A stretch of 64,000 nt of DNA from Gaeumannomyces sp. JS-464 (taxonomy: Eukaryota; Ascomycota; Sordariomycetes; Magnaporthales; Magnaporthaceae). Position 1 is the first letter of the stretch; every line of letters begins with the position of its first letter. The stretch lies in assembly GCA_002197995.1 (NCBI GenBank), contig NGZR01000001.1, positions 11,985,501-12,049,500 on the forward strand. The letters are read 5' to 3'. Both the position numbers and the translations under genes were made by a program. Below the pieces are notes generated by a model. The model had not been told where the DNA came from and searched no databases. It saw nothing but the letters and a program-made list of their open reading frames with translations. Positions 35,657-46,308 of the stretch are shown here, one piece after another.

Positions 35657-35754
35657 GGCGCGCAATCCTTTTCACCAAGAGCGCAATTGGCGATTCTGGC
35701 TGCGTGCGTCGCGGAGTGTGGAGGAGGCAAGAAAGGAAAAGCAAAAAAAAGGAG

Positions 35755-35778
35755 AAAAAAAAAAAAAAAAAAAAAAAA
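35755..35778. repeat. 24-base poly-A run upstream of Trm4
   Basis: Uninterrupted A run in a purine-rich stretch (about 35730-35778), 99 nt upstream of the Trm4 start. On the transcribed strand it is a T tract, common in fungal core promoters. Confidence 0.9.
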
Positions 35779-35990
35779 CCGAGCTTCTTGAGATTGAAGC
35801 TTCGGATACCCCGCCCGCCCGCATATTCCTTCGCGCCATTGATGAAGAGGGTCCTCCTCACCCCCACATTTTGCCCTGAACAGTATCTTGTCACCGGCTG
35901 GGTGCAATTACGTTCCACGATACTTGATACTACATATTACTAGTACAATTCGGGGTCGGCAAAGCCCTCAGCCATCTGGCGGACATGGCC

Positions 35991-37695
35991 TCACTCGTCC
36001 AACAGGCCGACGGTCCAGTGAACGATGCGGTCGACGCCATGGCCGTTTATAGCGCTTACAGGGATCGCCGCACAATCCTTGGTCCATGCACCGTCGATGC
36101 CGCTGGGGTGGGGCGCGTCGCCTCGGGTGATGCTCGTGAGGTAGTCCCTCAGCTCCTCAAAGTTCTGCTGCGTGGATGGTAGATCCGCCTTGGTCGCCAC
36201 CACGAACCAGGGCTTCGCAGCAATGTGCAGCCCTGAGCTGCTTTCGGGAGCCGGCGGGTAGTCGGCCGACATCATGCCGCTCCCGCGTCCCATATGCCGG
36301 GAATGCGTCGTGCCCGCCCCGGCATCCTCCCACTCGATACGCGCGTCACGCTCGCGGTCCCGCTCCTCCTCCTCCCCATGTGCGTACTGCCCGACTTCGT
36401 TCCACAGCGCCTTCAGGGCCTGGACGGCGTTGCCGAGGTCGATCACGAACGCCAGGACGCCTGCGCGCTCCACGTGGCGCAGGAAGGCTATACCTAGGCC
36501 CCTATTGAGGTGTGCCCCCTCGATCAGGCCGGGGATGTCGGCCACCGTGAACCGGGTCCGGGGCACAACCTCAGTCTCGTCCGGATCCGCGACCCCAGAA
36601 TGCACGTTCTCGTCGCTAACAGGGAGCCGGCGGGTGCTCCGAACTAGCGGCCTCCCCTTGTTGTTGTCCAACACTATGGTCCCGATGTTTGGCTGTAGGG
36701 TTGTGAACGCCCACGACCCGACGCGCGCCCTACTGTTGGACATGGTACGGAGAAGTGTGCTCTTGCCAGCGTTAGGGAGTCCCACCAGACCGACATCCGC
36801 CAGAAGCCTGAGCTCCAGCTCTATCCTCAAGGATATGGGCCGTTCGCCCTTTGTGGCGAACAGCGGCCGTGGAGTTTCCCTCGACACGAAATGGGGGTTC
36901 CCAAGGCCGCCGATGCCGCCGGCGGCAAGGAGAATCGGACGCGGCGTTGGGCGGGACAGGTCGAGGTGGATCGGCGCTGAAGGCTGGGCATATATCCTCA
37001 TCCTCTTGGGCAACCGGGGCAACTCCATGTTGGCGGCCTCGGTGGCCGAAATGCCCGGGTATAGTAGCCACTTGTGTCTAAAGGGGTCCTTGTCAGGATC
37101 GCCGTCTGCGCCCTCGAGAGAACCTGGGTCTGTTTTTGGCGCAGACTTCCTGCGACGGTAGAACGCCCGAGCCACCTCCCGTTCCTCGGCTTCTGGGTCA
37201 TAGCGTTGAATCTCTCTCAAGACAGTGCCGACAGGGACTGAAATCACCACGTCGTCCCCTCTCTGCCCCGTCTTGGAGCTTCCCTGGCCATTCTTGCCGG
37301 TGCCGGCGCGGATGAAGCGTTTCCTGGAGAGCTTGTGCAGGGAGGTCTCGCCGTGGACAGCCTGGATGTAGACGTTTCCGCCATGGCCACCGTCCCCGCC
37401 ATTGGCAGGGCCCTCCTCCACGTAGGCTTCCCTGAGGAAGGATATGCAGCCATGGCCGCCCCCGCCAGCGTAGAGCGTTAGCTTGGCATTGTCGGCGAAG
37501 TGTGGGACGAATAGTCGTCGGGTCGGGGTCGAGACGAGTCGACACGTCATCGGGAGACGATGGCTCCGTGATGTGGCGTCGGATCTGAGTGACGGAATTG
37601 GACAGTCGCGGGGCCTGTGCAGAGCCGCCTCGTAATAAAAAGGGGTAGAGGAACGGCAGGACGAGCTGTGACGAGCGCGGACACCGGGGGGGCAT
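35991..37695 (-). CDS. MTG2: Mitochondrial ribosome-assembly GTPase Mtg2 (Obg family)
   Basis: Obg/CgtA-type GTPase needed for large mitochondrial ribosomal subunit assembly. The amino end MPPRCPRSSQLVLPFLYPF is basic and hydrophobic, consistent with a mitochondrial presequence. The Obg glycine-rich fold follows: LYAGGGGHGCISFLREAYVEEGPANGGDGGHGG split over adjacent blocks, with RGDDVVISVPVGT and AAGGIGGLGNP. GTPase motifs: G1 GLPNAGKST, switch FTTLQPNIG, G3 DIPGLIEGA, G4 TKADL. Two one-base deficits at 37520-37522 and 37504-37506 separate the presequence from the Obg fold; adding both gives DPDPDDYSSPHFAD, like the family. A single extra C would also restore the frame but gives a poorer match. 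After correction 568 aa. Motif TAGGTACCTA starts 161 nt upstream. Confidence 0.9.
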
Positions 37696-40600
37696 CGTCG
37701 CCGTCAGGGGTCTCGGTGAGATCTGGTGTTGCTGCAGGACCTGGGCCAGCAGCGAGCACCACCTCCTTCCTCACGAAAAACCAGTCTGCATGGGGTGCGG
37801 TCAATTGAGACTTCGATGGTTTTGGTGCGATAAGATAAGAGCTGGTACCTAACCTTAGGTACCTACCTAGGTAGCCCCAAGTGCCCGGCGGTCACACCTC
37901 TCACGGGAGCTGCATCCGACCCCACAGCTCGATTGCTGACAGGCTCGAGCCTCCCTTTGCCCAGACCGCCCCTCGTTGGCGTCGTCCCAATTCCAAGGGT
38001 GACTGATGCTCCGAGCTTCCAGTTTGAATCACCCCCTTGATCTCGACGGTTCCATCGCTTCATCGCCCCAGCTCATCCAGCTCATCCCAGCTCCTCGTCC
38101 GGTTCCGGCGAACCTGCCTCTCCCAGAGGCATGCATCATCGAGCCTGCAGACGAAGGCCTTGAGGACAACATCCAGCCAGGAGATGGTGCATAGCTACCT
38201 CAAGGCCAATTGGGCCGAGGTTCCACACGAGACCAACAAGCCGCTCTCGGAAGGTCGAATCTGCGGAGGGGGAAGGAGGGATTGGACTGTGGGCTTCGAA
38301 CAAACAGGGCGGTCGGGTCTCTAGATGCGGCTGTGATTCGGCGCCTGCGGTACCTTGGCCCACGCGGTATTCCCCCGCCTAGGCCAGGTACCACGCACCA
38401 GCTGGCTCAGAACAAGGAGCGTATGTGAGGAGACGACGTGCCCGGCGTGGGGAAACATGGAGGCGAACCAAAGACGCACAGGCAAGAGACAGATATAGCA
38501 GTGCCGAGAGGTGCCACCGCTGCGCTCACTGCTTGCATTGTGGTGTTCTGTGCATGGTCGGGCACTGATGCACAAACAGGTGGGAAGGGGGGGTGTCGTC
38601 CCACGCGAAGTTGCGGTGTAAGTGGCTGGCACGAGCTAGCAGAGCAGACCCTCGCTGCGGGCCAAGTCCAAGCCGGTCCTGCGGCCCAACCTGGGGCTGC
38701 CGTGACCGCCGGCCGCGGTCTCCATTGATGCTCACTCGCTGTGAGGTCCGGTGCTTGGTTCTTGCCTCCCCTCCTTGCTCGCCTGGCTTGGGGTGGTGGT
38801 TGTTTGCCGCATGCTGATGGTGGAGATTAATCTTCCCTTGCTCCCACCTCGCCATTGACCCTTTCCAGTTGCAGTTGGTGCGACTGGACCGACTGACATA
38901 CATATGGCCATCCCGGCTCCGGCCCCTCTCCGTTCTCCGCCTTTTTTTTTTTTTTTTGCTGAGCACCCATGCATGAGCAGACTTCGCTCCTGCAGCTGCA
39001 ACCAGGAGATGGAAACGGCGCAACACAGATAAAACCTACATCTACTGAATTAAATAGGAAAAAAATTAATTCTACAAGCGAGGAGGGCGGGCAGGCTGTG
39101 CCTGGCTACCATGTGTTGAACTAAGCTGCCTGCGAAAGTGGTCGCCCGGCAGCCCAACGACGCACAACAAAAAAGGAGCAGGCAAATAAATGCAATCAAC
39201 AAATGCTGCCCGCACAAGGGCGGCTGACTTACATAACCCACTCTCATTTTTTCTTTCTTTTTCTTTTTCTTTTCGGCCACAGACGGCGTTTGTCTGATAT
39301 GTGTGCATGGTCACGCCAGACGAGAAGATCTCTGCACTTGCCACCAACGAGGTCATTGTTATGTTCTCATTTGCTTCGACCGTTTTCGCCGGCACCACCA
39401 TATCTGCACCCGCCTCCGCCCCGCACAAGAGGTGCCTCTCAGCCTGCCTCGACTGACTCCTGCAGAGTCGTGCGGTCGCATCGGCGAGGACAGCGCTGGG
39501 CCAGCACTGGGCCAGGACTGCCTCGGGGACGGTCGTCGGGTCAGATCACAGGGCACGGAGCGCTGGTGCCGGAGCCAGGCGGGCCAGGAGAGTGAGGGAC
39601 GGGTGGATACGCGGGCGATTGGGCTGCATGCTATCCAGGAGCCCGCATTCGAGCCACGACACCAGACCCCCGGACTAACGTGGTCAAGCTCGGCTCTGCT
39701 TGGGGCCCGGCCTGCCACTGGGGAAGGCTTCAATCCTCTTCTCAAACCCTCGCGCGCGCTCTTCCTCCATCCTCTTCCCCTCCTGCACTGCTGCGTCGCT
39801 CGCCATAGAGATCTCGCGCTCGACGCTCTTCCCCCCCATTCTCTGCCGCCCTCTGCATCCACATCCACATCTCCCTGCCTGCCGACCTTAGCACCAGCGT
39901 TCCCCTTGCCTAGCGACGGCTGCCCGTTGCGTTGCTGCCCTGTCCTTCCCAGCTTCTTGGCCCGACCCTGTCCGGCCGCCGCCGCCGCCTCATTCCCTCC
40001 CTCCTCCTCCACCGCCCGCCAGACACATCGCGCTCCCCAGCTTGCCTCTCGTGCGTGCTTGTGTGCGGCCTGCAGCACAGAAACAGCGTCGCAGAGCAAA
40101 CAACGCAGCAGCACAAAGCCGCAGTCCCGGGCGTTACTCGTGTCGCCCCTCGCCATAGCTGCTCCGTTATCCCGCGCCCGCCAGTCGCTCACTTCGCGTG
40201 CGTCGGCTCGTCGATCTTGCTCTCCCACCCCCAAGGCCCTTTTTTGCTGGCTGCAGTCTGCCATTGAGAGAGAGGTAAGTCGACTAGTCTCGCATCTTGC
40301 TTGCATCCCCCACTTCCATGCCATATGCTCCTATCTATACCTTTGATGGTCCCCTCTCTCCCCTTTCCCTCCCTTCCCCCCTCCATTCTATCCACGATCA
40401 CGTCTATGCCTCCCGTCCGGTGTATACCGCTGTCCGCCGCCGTCCCAACACTCGTTCTCGTGTGCTTCACCCTCCTGGCTGGTCCAGTTCCATTGGGTCA
40501 TAGGGAGCTTGTCGCCTGGCCAATGCGCCGAGAACACGCTGTATACCACGGCCACGCATCTCTGCCTGGCTTGTTATTTGATTTCCTGTTTCTAGCTTTC

Positions 40601-40697
40601 CGTTCTTGTCTTATTTTGATACCCCATTATCTTTCTTGTCCGTTTCCATCATCGTCATCATTGCCTCCACTACCGCCGTCGACCCCGCCGCTAAGCC
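37696..40697. other. Long divergent intergenic region between MTG2 and the gene at 40698
   Basis: Three kilobases. The part next to MTG2 has the palindrome cluster at 37856-37873. The part next to 40698 (about 39.7-40.7 kb) is pyrimidine-rich, typical of fungal promoter and leader sequence, and has a good splice donor GTAAGT at 40275-40280 that may belong to a leader intron. A 16-base T run lies at 38942-38957. Long frames at 39.3-40.3 kb are open on both strands in the same place and are not credible genes. Confidence 0.5.
37856..37873. promoter_or_regulatory. Nested palindromes TAGGTACCTA and CCTAGGTA upstream of MTG2
   Basis: Two overlapping palindromic words form an 18-bp block. Related words occur at 25289-25299 upstream of HRQ1 and 12395-12404 upstream of UPF2. 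Function is not known to me; the upstream placement suggests a promoter element. Confidence 0.4.
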
Positions 40698-41539
40698 ATG
40701 TATACCAGAGAGCACAGAGATTTCCGGGACTTCAAGCCTCGGAAGTCTGTAATCAGGATGGACCCGGATTGCGCCATATGCCGGTCCCCGGCAACACTGC
40801 GGTGCGACTGTGAGGCCAAGGGGCTTGACCAAGCCGTGAGGCAGGCCGAGCAGAGGATGATGCAGTCGGTATACAACGACATCAGGTTTGTGTCCGATCC
40901 CGGCTTTTGCTGTCTGCCCTACCCCAGCCGGAGGTGTGCTTACAAAGTCTTCCTCGCCAGGACGTGGGTCCGATCGCACGCCCAGGACTATATCCTCCAG
41001 TACTTCCACTACCAGACCGAGCGGCGCAAGGCGGCCCACTCGGCACATCTGGACCGCATCACCGCCCACTCGTACCACTACTACCACCAGCCACCGCACC
41101 CAAATGAGATCATGGCGGCACAAGCCACGCTGAAACGCGGCATCGACGACGACTGGCAGGCCTCGGTCCAGCGGTACCCCGAGGTGCTTGAGTACTTTTA
41201 TAGCCTGGTCGACCTGTCCCTACCCGAGGACACGGATCCGGCCGTCAAGGACCCTCCCCTGAGCGCCCTGTCGGGCCAGCGCAAGGCCGGCCGGAGGGGC
41301 GGGGGCCCCTCCCCCACCGTGGCCAGCGGAAGCGTAACGCCTCACGAGCAGCTGCCGGCGAGGAGAACACCACCCCCTCTGGAGCCGACGTACGAGAGGA
41401 GAACACCAGGCCTGCGCAGGCAGTCTAGGGGCGCCTTCGTGCCACCCCCGCGCCGCCGGCATACCCACCCGGACCACCATCCTTGTACCACCCTGGGCAT
41501 CCCGGGCACCCTGGCCACCCGGGCGGCGGATATGCTTGA
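40698..41539 (+). CDS. Conserved-looking fungal protein of unknown function (one apparent frame break)
   Basis: Exons 40698-40885 and 40961-41539 joined by a 75-nt GT-AG intron; 255 aa after correction. A short cysteine motif near the amino end, CAICRSPATLRCDCEAK, spaces four cysteines like a small zinc knuckle. A helical region follows, rich in Tyr, His and Gln (WVRSHAQDYILQYFHYQTE, ITAHSYHYYHQPPHPNE, VQRYPEVLEYFYSLVDLSL), then a Gly/Pro-rich tail. One base is missing at the C run 41445-41449; with it the tail reads VPPPAPPAYPPGPPSLYHPG, continues as HPG repeats and stops at 41537. I remember similar unnamed proteins in other Sordariomycetes but cannot give a function. Met 40758 (MDPDCAIC) is an alternative start. 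Confidence 0.75.
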
Positions 41540-42251
41540 GCCGATTGATTCTCAACTTATTGCTCAACAAGCTTTTTCTCCTCCTTATTCTTCTGTTGCC
41601 AACGAACACGCTTTTGTTTTCATCTTCTTTTTCCATGGAGCCCAACGACGCGCGGGGCAACCCATCCCTCCTCGAAGCACACACAAAACCCCAAACCCCA
41701 AACCCCCCCGACACCAAACTTCTCTATCTCTCCGTCTTCCCGTGTTGATATGACGAGATGCCACGAGACTCACGCTATAACGAAATTTACGCAAGAGAGC
41801 AAGCGGCTACTTTGCATGACCTTGGGCCAAAAGGAACGAAATATGTCTTGCATAGCGGGTGGGGAAATATGCCATCTTCTTTAGATTCTGCGCGACCCTA
41901 TCTATCTCATCGATATCATCCCGTCGTTGTGTGTTTGTTTGATTATTCTTTTACCTCTACCTTTTACGCTTTTACGCTATCCATTTATTTATTTTTCATT
42001 TTCTTATTGGATATCTCCCTTTTGTTATTCTCTTCTACGGCGGACTTTTTTTTCTTCTTTTGCCCTTCGGATTGAACTGGACGGATGAGGCGTTATTTAT
42101 TCTATTTCAAGTCTCTCGCAATTATTACACCCCGCTTGACTTCCATCTCGGCCCCATTTTTGTTTCTCGCCGCGCGATCAGAAACTAATTCGTGGATAAC
42201 GGAGATGGAGAGTCGGATGAAATCAGGGGCGCTGATATTTTTTTCTTCTCT

Positions 42252-42293
<42 letters not shown>

Positions 42294-43074
42294 TGTCTTT
42301 TCTTGGTTCTTTTCCCCTCTCGTCTTCTGTGGTTCTCTGTTCCTTTCCCTTTCTTGGTGATATCACCGGAGGCCATCGCTACACCCCCAAGGCTTACTAG
42401 GTGCGGTATGTTATGTTATGTCTGGCTTAGGCTGGGTACAAGTGATCTGGCTGAATTATGAGGGGGAAAAGATTGACCTGTCGGTGCGGCGAGCCTTCGA
42501 GGATGTGAGCGAGAGGGCAGCTTCTGTTTACGTTGAGAGATACACCTCGGGCAGTGATGCTATCTAACGAACAAACCTACGCAAAAATTGAAAACATTTG
42601 CCGCGTGGCGGCCAGGCGCATAGACTATCTCCTAGGCACAGGCGGGAACCATCTGGAAGATCTAAAATATCACGCTCGATGATTTTGCCGGTATTGTGGA
42701 CTTGGTAGAGGGAAAACCAACAGGTCCATAGCTCAAAGCTGTTGGAGTGTTGGAGTTCAAACAATCTCGCATGCGTAGCTATTATGGTATGTGTATTTTT
42801 CGAGGCCCAAAATGACGGTAGCTGCGTAAAAGAACAAAAATCGAGGAGTGTCAAAATCGCCATATATAACCCCACTGTCCCAGCCCCTCCCCAGAGCAAG
42901 TGAGCTCCCCGTTATCAGCCCTTTTGGTTCCTGATGATATGCAAATCGCGTTATATATGTTTGATGACTTTTTTTTCTCTCCTTTTTTTTCCTTCCGAAG
43001 ATGTTAGAAGTATGGTGGAATTTGTGTCATCGGACTTGGATATTGTCCTGGTGAGATGCGAGCGTCGGCGGGCT
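41540..43074. other. 3' intergenic region with T-rich sequence
   Basis: Convergent 3' flanks of the gene at 40698 (+) and BFR1 (-). About 41.5-42.4 kb is very T-rich on the + strand and includes a 37-base T run at 42254-42290. No gene seen. Confidence 0.6.
42254..42290. repeat. 37-base poly-T run
   Basis: Longest homopolymer in the window, inside a T-rich block of about 80 nt downstream of the unknown gene. It is not flanked by recognisable retroelement sequence. Confidence 0.95.
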
Positions 43075-44714
43075 TTACGCCTTGACCTCCTCGCCCTTCT
43101 CCTCAATGCTGGCGTCCTTCAGGTCCGAGGTGACAGCAGCGACGGCCTTGTCCTCGCCCCCGCCGTTGACGCCGTTGGAGCCTTCTTGTCCTGCGGCCTC
43201 CTCAGCCTCGATCTTCTCGATCTCCTTCTTGGCCTTGTCGATGTTCTGTTGACGACTGTCAGTCCACCGCGCCTCGAATCACTTGGATGGTATGGGGCAT
43301 CAAAGACACTCACACGTTGGGTTTGAGCGGCCTGGTCAGACTTCCAGTGCTCCAGCTTAGCCTTGGCCTTCTCGATAACAGCCGGGACGTCGGCAGCGCT
43401 CATGGGCGGGTCAATTCCCATAAAGGCACAGTCCTCCATGACGGACGGGGGGCAGCTGAACTTGGAGGTAGCAGGGGCGTCCGAGGGCGGCGGCGGCAGC
43501 ACCGCCCTTCTTGCCCTTCTTTCCCTTCTTGACAGCCGGTGCGTAGTCCTCATCGCGGTCCTCCTTACGAACCAGGCGGGTGCCCTTCAGGGCTGAGTCG
43601 TCAACCTTGCGGGTAGCCTGGGCGGTCATGCCGCTGGAAGCCAGAAGTGGCGCCTTCTCGGCGACCTGGTGCGAGCGGTCGAAGAAGTGAATCAGGCTGT
43701 TGGCGCGGCGGATCTCCTCGAGGTAGGCAGGGTCGCTGGCCTCGGCAAGCATCCTCTGGGCCCGCTCCTTCTTGGCCTCCTGAGCCCTCCGCGCGTCCTC
43801 GGCCTTCCTCCGTTCCCTGGCCTTCTGCTTGGCCTCCCACTCGTAGTTAGAGAAGGCCTTCTTCTGCGAGTAGTAGTCGTCCTTGATCTTGCGGATGGCG
43901 TCAAACTTCTCGCGCTGCTCGTTCTGCAGCCTTGTCCGCTCGTCACGCAGGCTCGACAGGCTCTTGTAAGCCTCGTCCTGCTCGGCCTTGATGGCGTCGA
44001 TCTCGGCCTGGATCTTGTCGTACTGCTCGCTGAGCGCCTTCTGCTCCGGGTCCTCCATGGTGTCTTTGATAGCCCTGATCTTGGCGCGCAGATCGTCGAT
44101 CTCCTTCTGTTGGTTGTCGAACTGGACAAAGTTCTTGCGCTGCTTCCGGAGGCTGGAAGCCTCGGCGATGGCCTTCTTTTCGTCGACCAGCTTCATCATG
44201 CCGCCGTCAATCTGCTTCTCCAGCCGGGCGATTTCGCGGTCGACATCCTCGGCGCTCTTAAAGGGGACTTTGCCACGGGCCGTCTTCTGGTCGGCAATGC
44301 GGCCCCTGAGCTGCTCGTCCAGGCGCTTGATCTGGTCCTGCTTGGTGGTGCGTGCGCTCTTGCCGGCGCCCTGCTTCTGGCGGATCTCGTTGGCCTGGGC
44401 GATCAGCTCCTGGCGGCGCTTCTGGCTCGGGTTCGGGGCGTCCTTGTTCTTGTTCGGCTGGACGAGGTCGATCTTGGCCTTGATGGCGTTCTGTCGAGGA
44501 AGAGCAAGAGGACGGTGAGCAGGCAAAGGTCGCGACACGGCGAGCTGCGGGGTATTGGCCCAGGGGCAGATGTCGGGCGGCTTCAGCTCACGTATTGGGC
44601 CATGACGGCAGCATGCTCCTTCTCGGCCTTCTCCAGACTGTTCTTGTAGGCAGCCTCGTCAGGCTTCGTGGGCCTGGCCGCCGGGGCGGCAGCAGGGGCG
44701 GCGGTTTCGGCCAT
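43075..44714 (-). CDS. BFR1: Nuclear segregation protein Bfr1
   Basis: Coiled-coil mRNA-binding protein that associates with polyribosomes and the ER and, in yeast, suppresses brefeldin A sensitivity. Exons 44592-44714, 43314-44490 and 43075-43245, in phase. The amino end is Ala/Pro-rich; nearly all of exon 2 is a charged coiled coil with heptad-like spacing (KRLDEQLRGRIADQK, REIARLEKQIDGG). The lysine-rich block KKGKKGKKGG precedes a conserved carboxy region (KFSCPPSVMEDCAFMGI, PAVIEKAKAKLEHW) and an acidic tail. One C is extra at 43485-43487; removing it joins GGAAAAA to SDAPATSKF. After correction 489 aa. It is divergent from RPB5 with 639 bp between the starts. Confidence 0.9.
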
Positions 44715-45353
44715 GACTTGGAACTGCGCGAATCGAAATTCAGGGAGGCACGGGAAGCTGGGGATCGGTCCAGGACACGCAGGACCGGGCCAATTGCTCT
44801 GCACCGACGGCGGGAAGGTAATTGAGCAGCAAGGCAGTGTGAGTTCGCCAAGCCCAGTCAAAAGCCCTCTCCAGGAGACACCGATTTGGGGACTTTTTTT
44901 TCCAGTGAACCCCTGCAATTGCTGTGTTGGCCCAAAGCCCGCACGTGCCCCACAGCCGGCGGTTTTGCTAGACCCCACCAAGCTGAGGTGGTGGCCAGAG
45001 CTGGCCCAATGAGACGGTGCGAGCGGATCCTTTTAGGAAGCCCCGAGTCCGGCGTCCCGGGGGCGGCGCCGCCCGGGCCCAGGAACATAGAATTTCCGGA
45101 CCAGCCAACCAACAACCATCGTTTGCACACCGACCTGGATTACCTAATCATACCGCGGAGCGTCGGTCCTCGCATCTGAACGAGGCTTTCAGGGCGGCCC
45201 CAGTTAATCGCAGCCTTTGAGTGACAGCGGATGCGCGAGAGAAGACGGTGGAAAAAAAAAGTCGATCGCGTCTCGGAGAACGGGCCCTGAAAGCCATCGC
45301 GAAAATCAACTCACGACAACGACCATTATCGCAACACTATTTCGGCCGCCATA
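44715..45353. promoter_or_regulatory. Divergent promoter region between BFR1 and RPB5
   Basis: The two start codons are 639 bp apart and face away from each other, so this stretch must hold both promoters and leaders. Both genes are broadly expressed growth-related functions in other fungi. No specific element is identified with confidence. Confidence 0.6.
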
Positions 45354-46308
45354 ATGGAATCTACCGAAGCGAAGACCCGCGAGGCCCGCAGGCTATGGCG
45401 GGCGTGGCGGACAGCTCACGAAATGCTCCAGGACCGAGTACGCGCTCCAGCATCATCCTCGCCGCTCCAAGCCGCCTAGTTTCCCTGCCTCGGCGCGCTG
45501 TGATTTGCATCGCGCCGCTGGAAGCGCGATGCATGATGCCGTGCTCTGCGCGGTCTTTCGAGCTGGTCGTTAACAATGGTGGCGTTTTCCTAGGGCTACG
45601 AGCTGTCGCAGGAAGAGGTCAACATCTCACTCGATCGCTTTCTCCACGAGTACACCGACGGCGCCGGCAATGTGGAGTAAGTCGCAACGGCCCAGCGGCT
45701 CGCGAAGCAGCCAAATTGGATGGAGGAGCACTTGGGCAGCTGGCAGGATGCTTACCGCACGTCTGGGACGCAGCGCCTCGAAACTGAAGTTCTCGGCCCA
45801 CCCGTCAGAGGCCATGATCAAGAAGCACACACCTCCGCCGACGGAGCAGAGGCCAGACCCGGCGCCCGAGTGCGGGACGGTCTGGGTCGAGTTTATGGGC
45901 GACTCGTCGGACAAGTCGCTGGGCATCCAGGCCATTCGCAGCTTCATCCAGTACACGGTCGAGCACAACTTCCACACGGGCATCATGATCACCAAGTCTG
46001 CCATCTCGTCCGGGTCGCGCAAGCTCATCGGCGCGTCGGCCAACTACGCGACGATCGAGGCGTTTATGCTCGAGGACATGCTCGTCAACATCACGCACCA
46101 CGAGCTTGTGCCCAAGCACGTCCTGCTCAGCAAGATCGAGAAGGCGGCGCTGCTTGAGCGGTACAGGCTCAAGGAGACGCAGCTGCCGCGCATCCAGGTC
46201 AAGGATCCAGTCGCCCGCTACCTGGGCCTGAAGCGCGGCAACGTGGTCAAGATCATACGTAACAGCGAGACGGCCGGCCGGTATGCCAGTTACCGCCTGA
46301 CGGTGTGA
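45354..46308 (+). CDS. RPB5: RNA polymerase I, II and III shared subunit Rpb5 (ABC27)
   Basis: Common subunit of the three nuclear RNA polymerases. Exons 45354-45437, 45594-45676 and 45774-46308, in phase, 233 aa with no correction. The amino jaw domain begins MESTEAKTREARRLWRAWRT and continues GYELSQEEVNISLDRF. The conserved carboxy assembly domain includes HELVPKHVLLS, LPRIQVKDPVARYLGLKRG and VVKIIRNSETAGRYASYRLTV at the very end, as in all eukaryotic Rpb5. The length is slightly longer than yeast (215 aa). Confidence 0.96.

Noticed and set aside
37547..37804. Alternative start for MTG2 in another frame from 37804
   Set aside because: The frame from 37695 gives a presequence-like start and joins the Obg fold with small corrections; the other has no such join and ends at a stop.
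39303..40346. Frames of over 300 codons on both strands at the same place
   Set aside because: Both strands are open because the sequence is pyrimidine-rich and lacks stop words; composition matches promoter and leader sequence of the gene at 40698.
42236..42291. Poly-T run as a retroelement insertion tail
   Set aside because: No target-site duplication or element sequence is visible on either side; it is more simply a homopolymer in a T-rich 3' flank.
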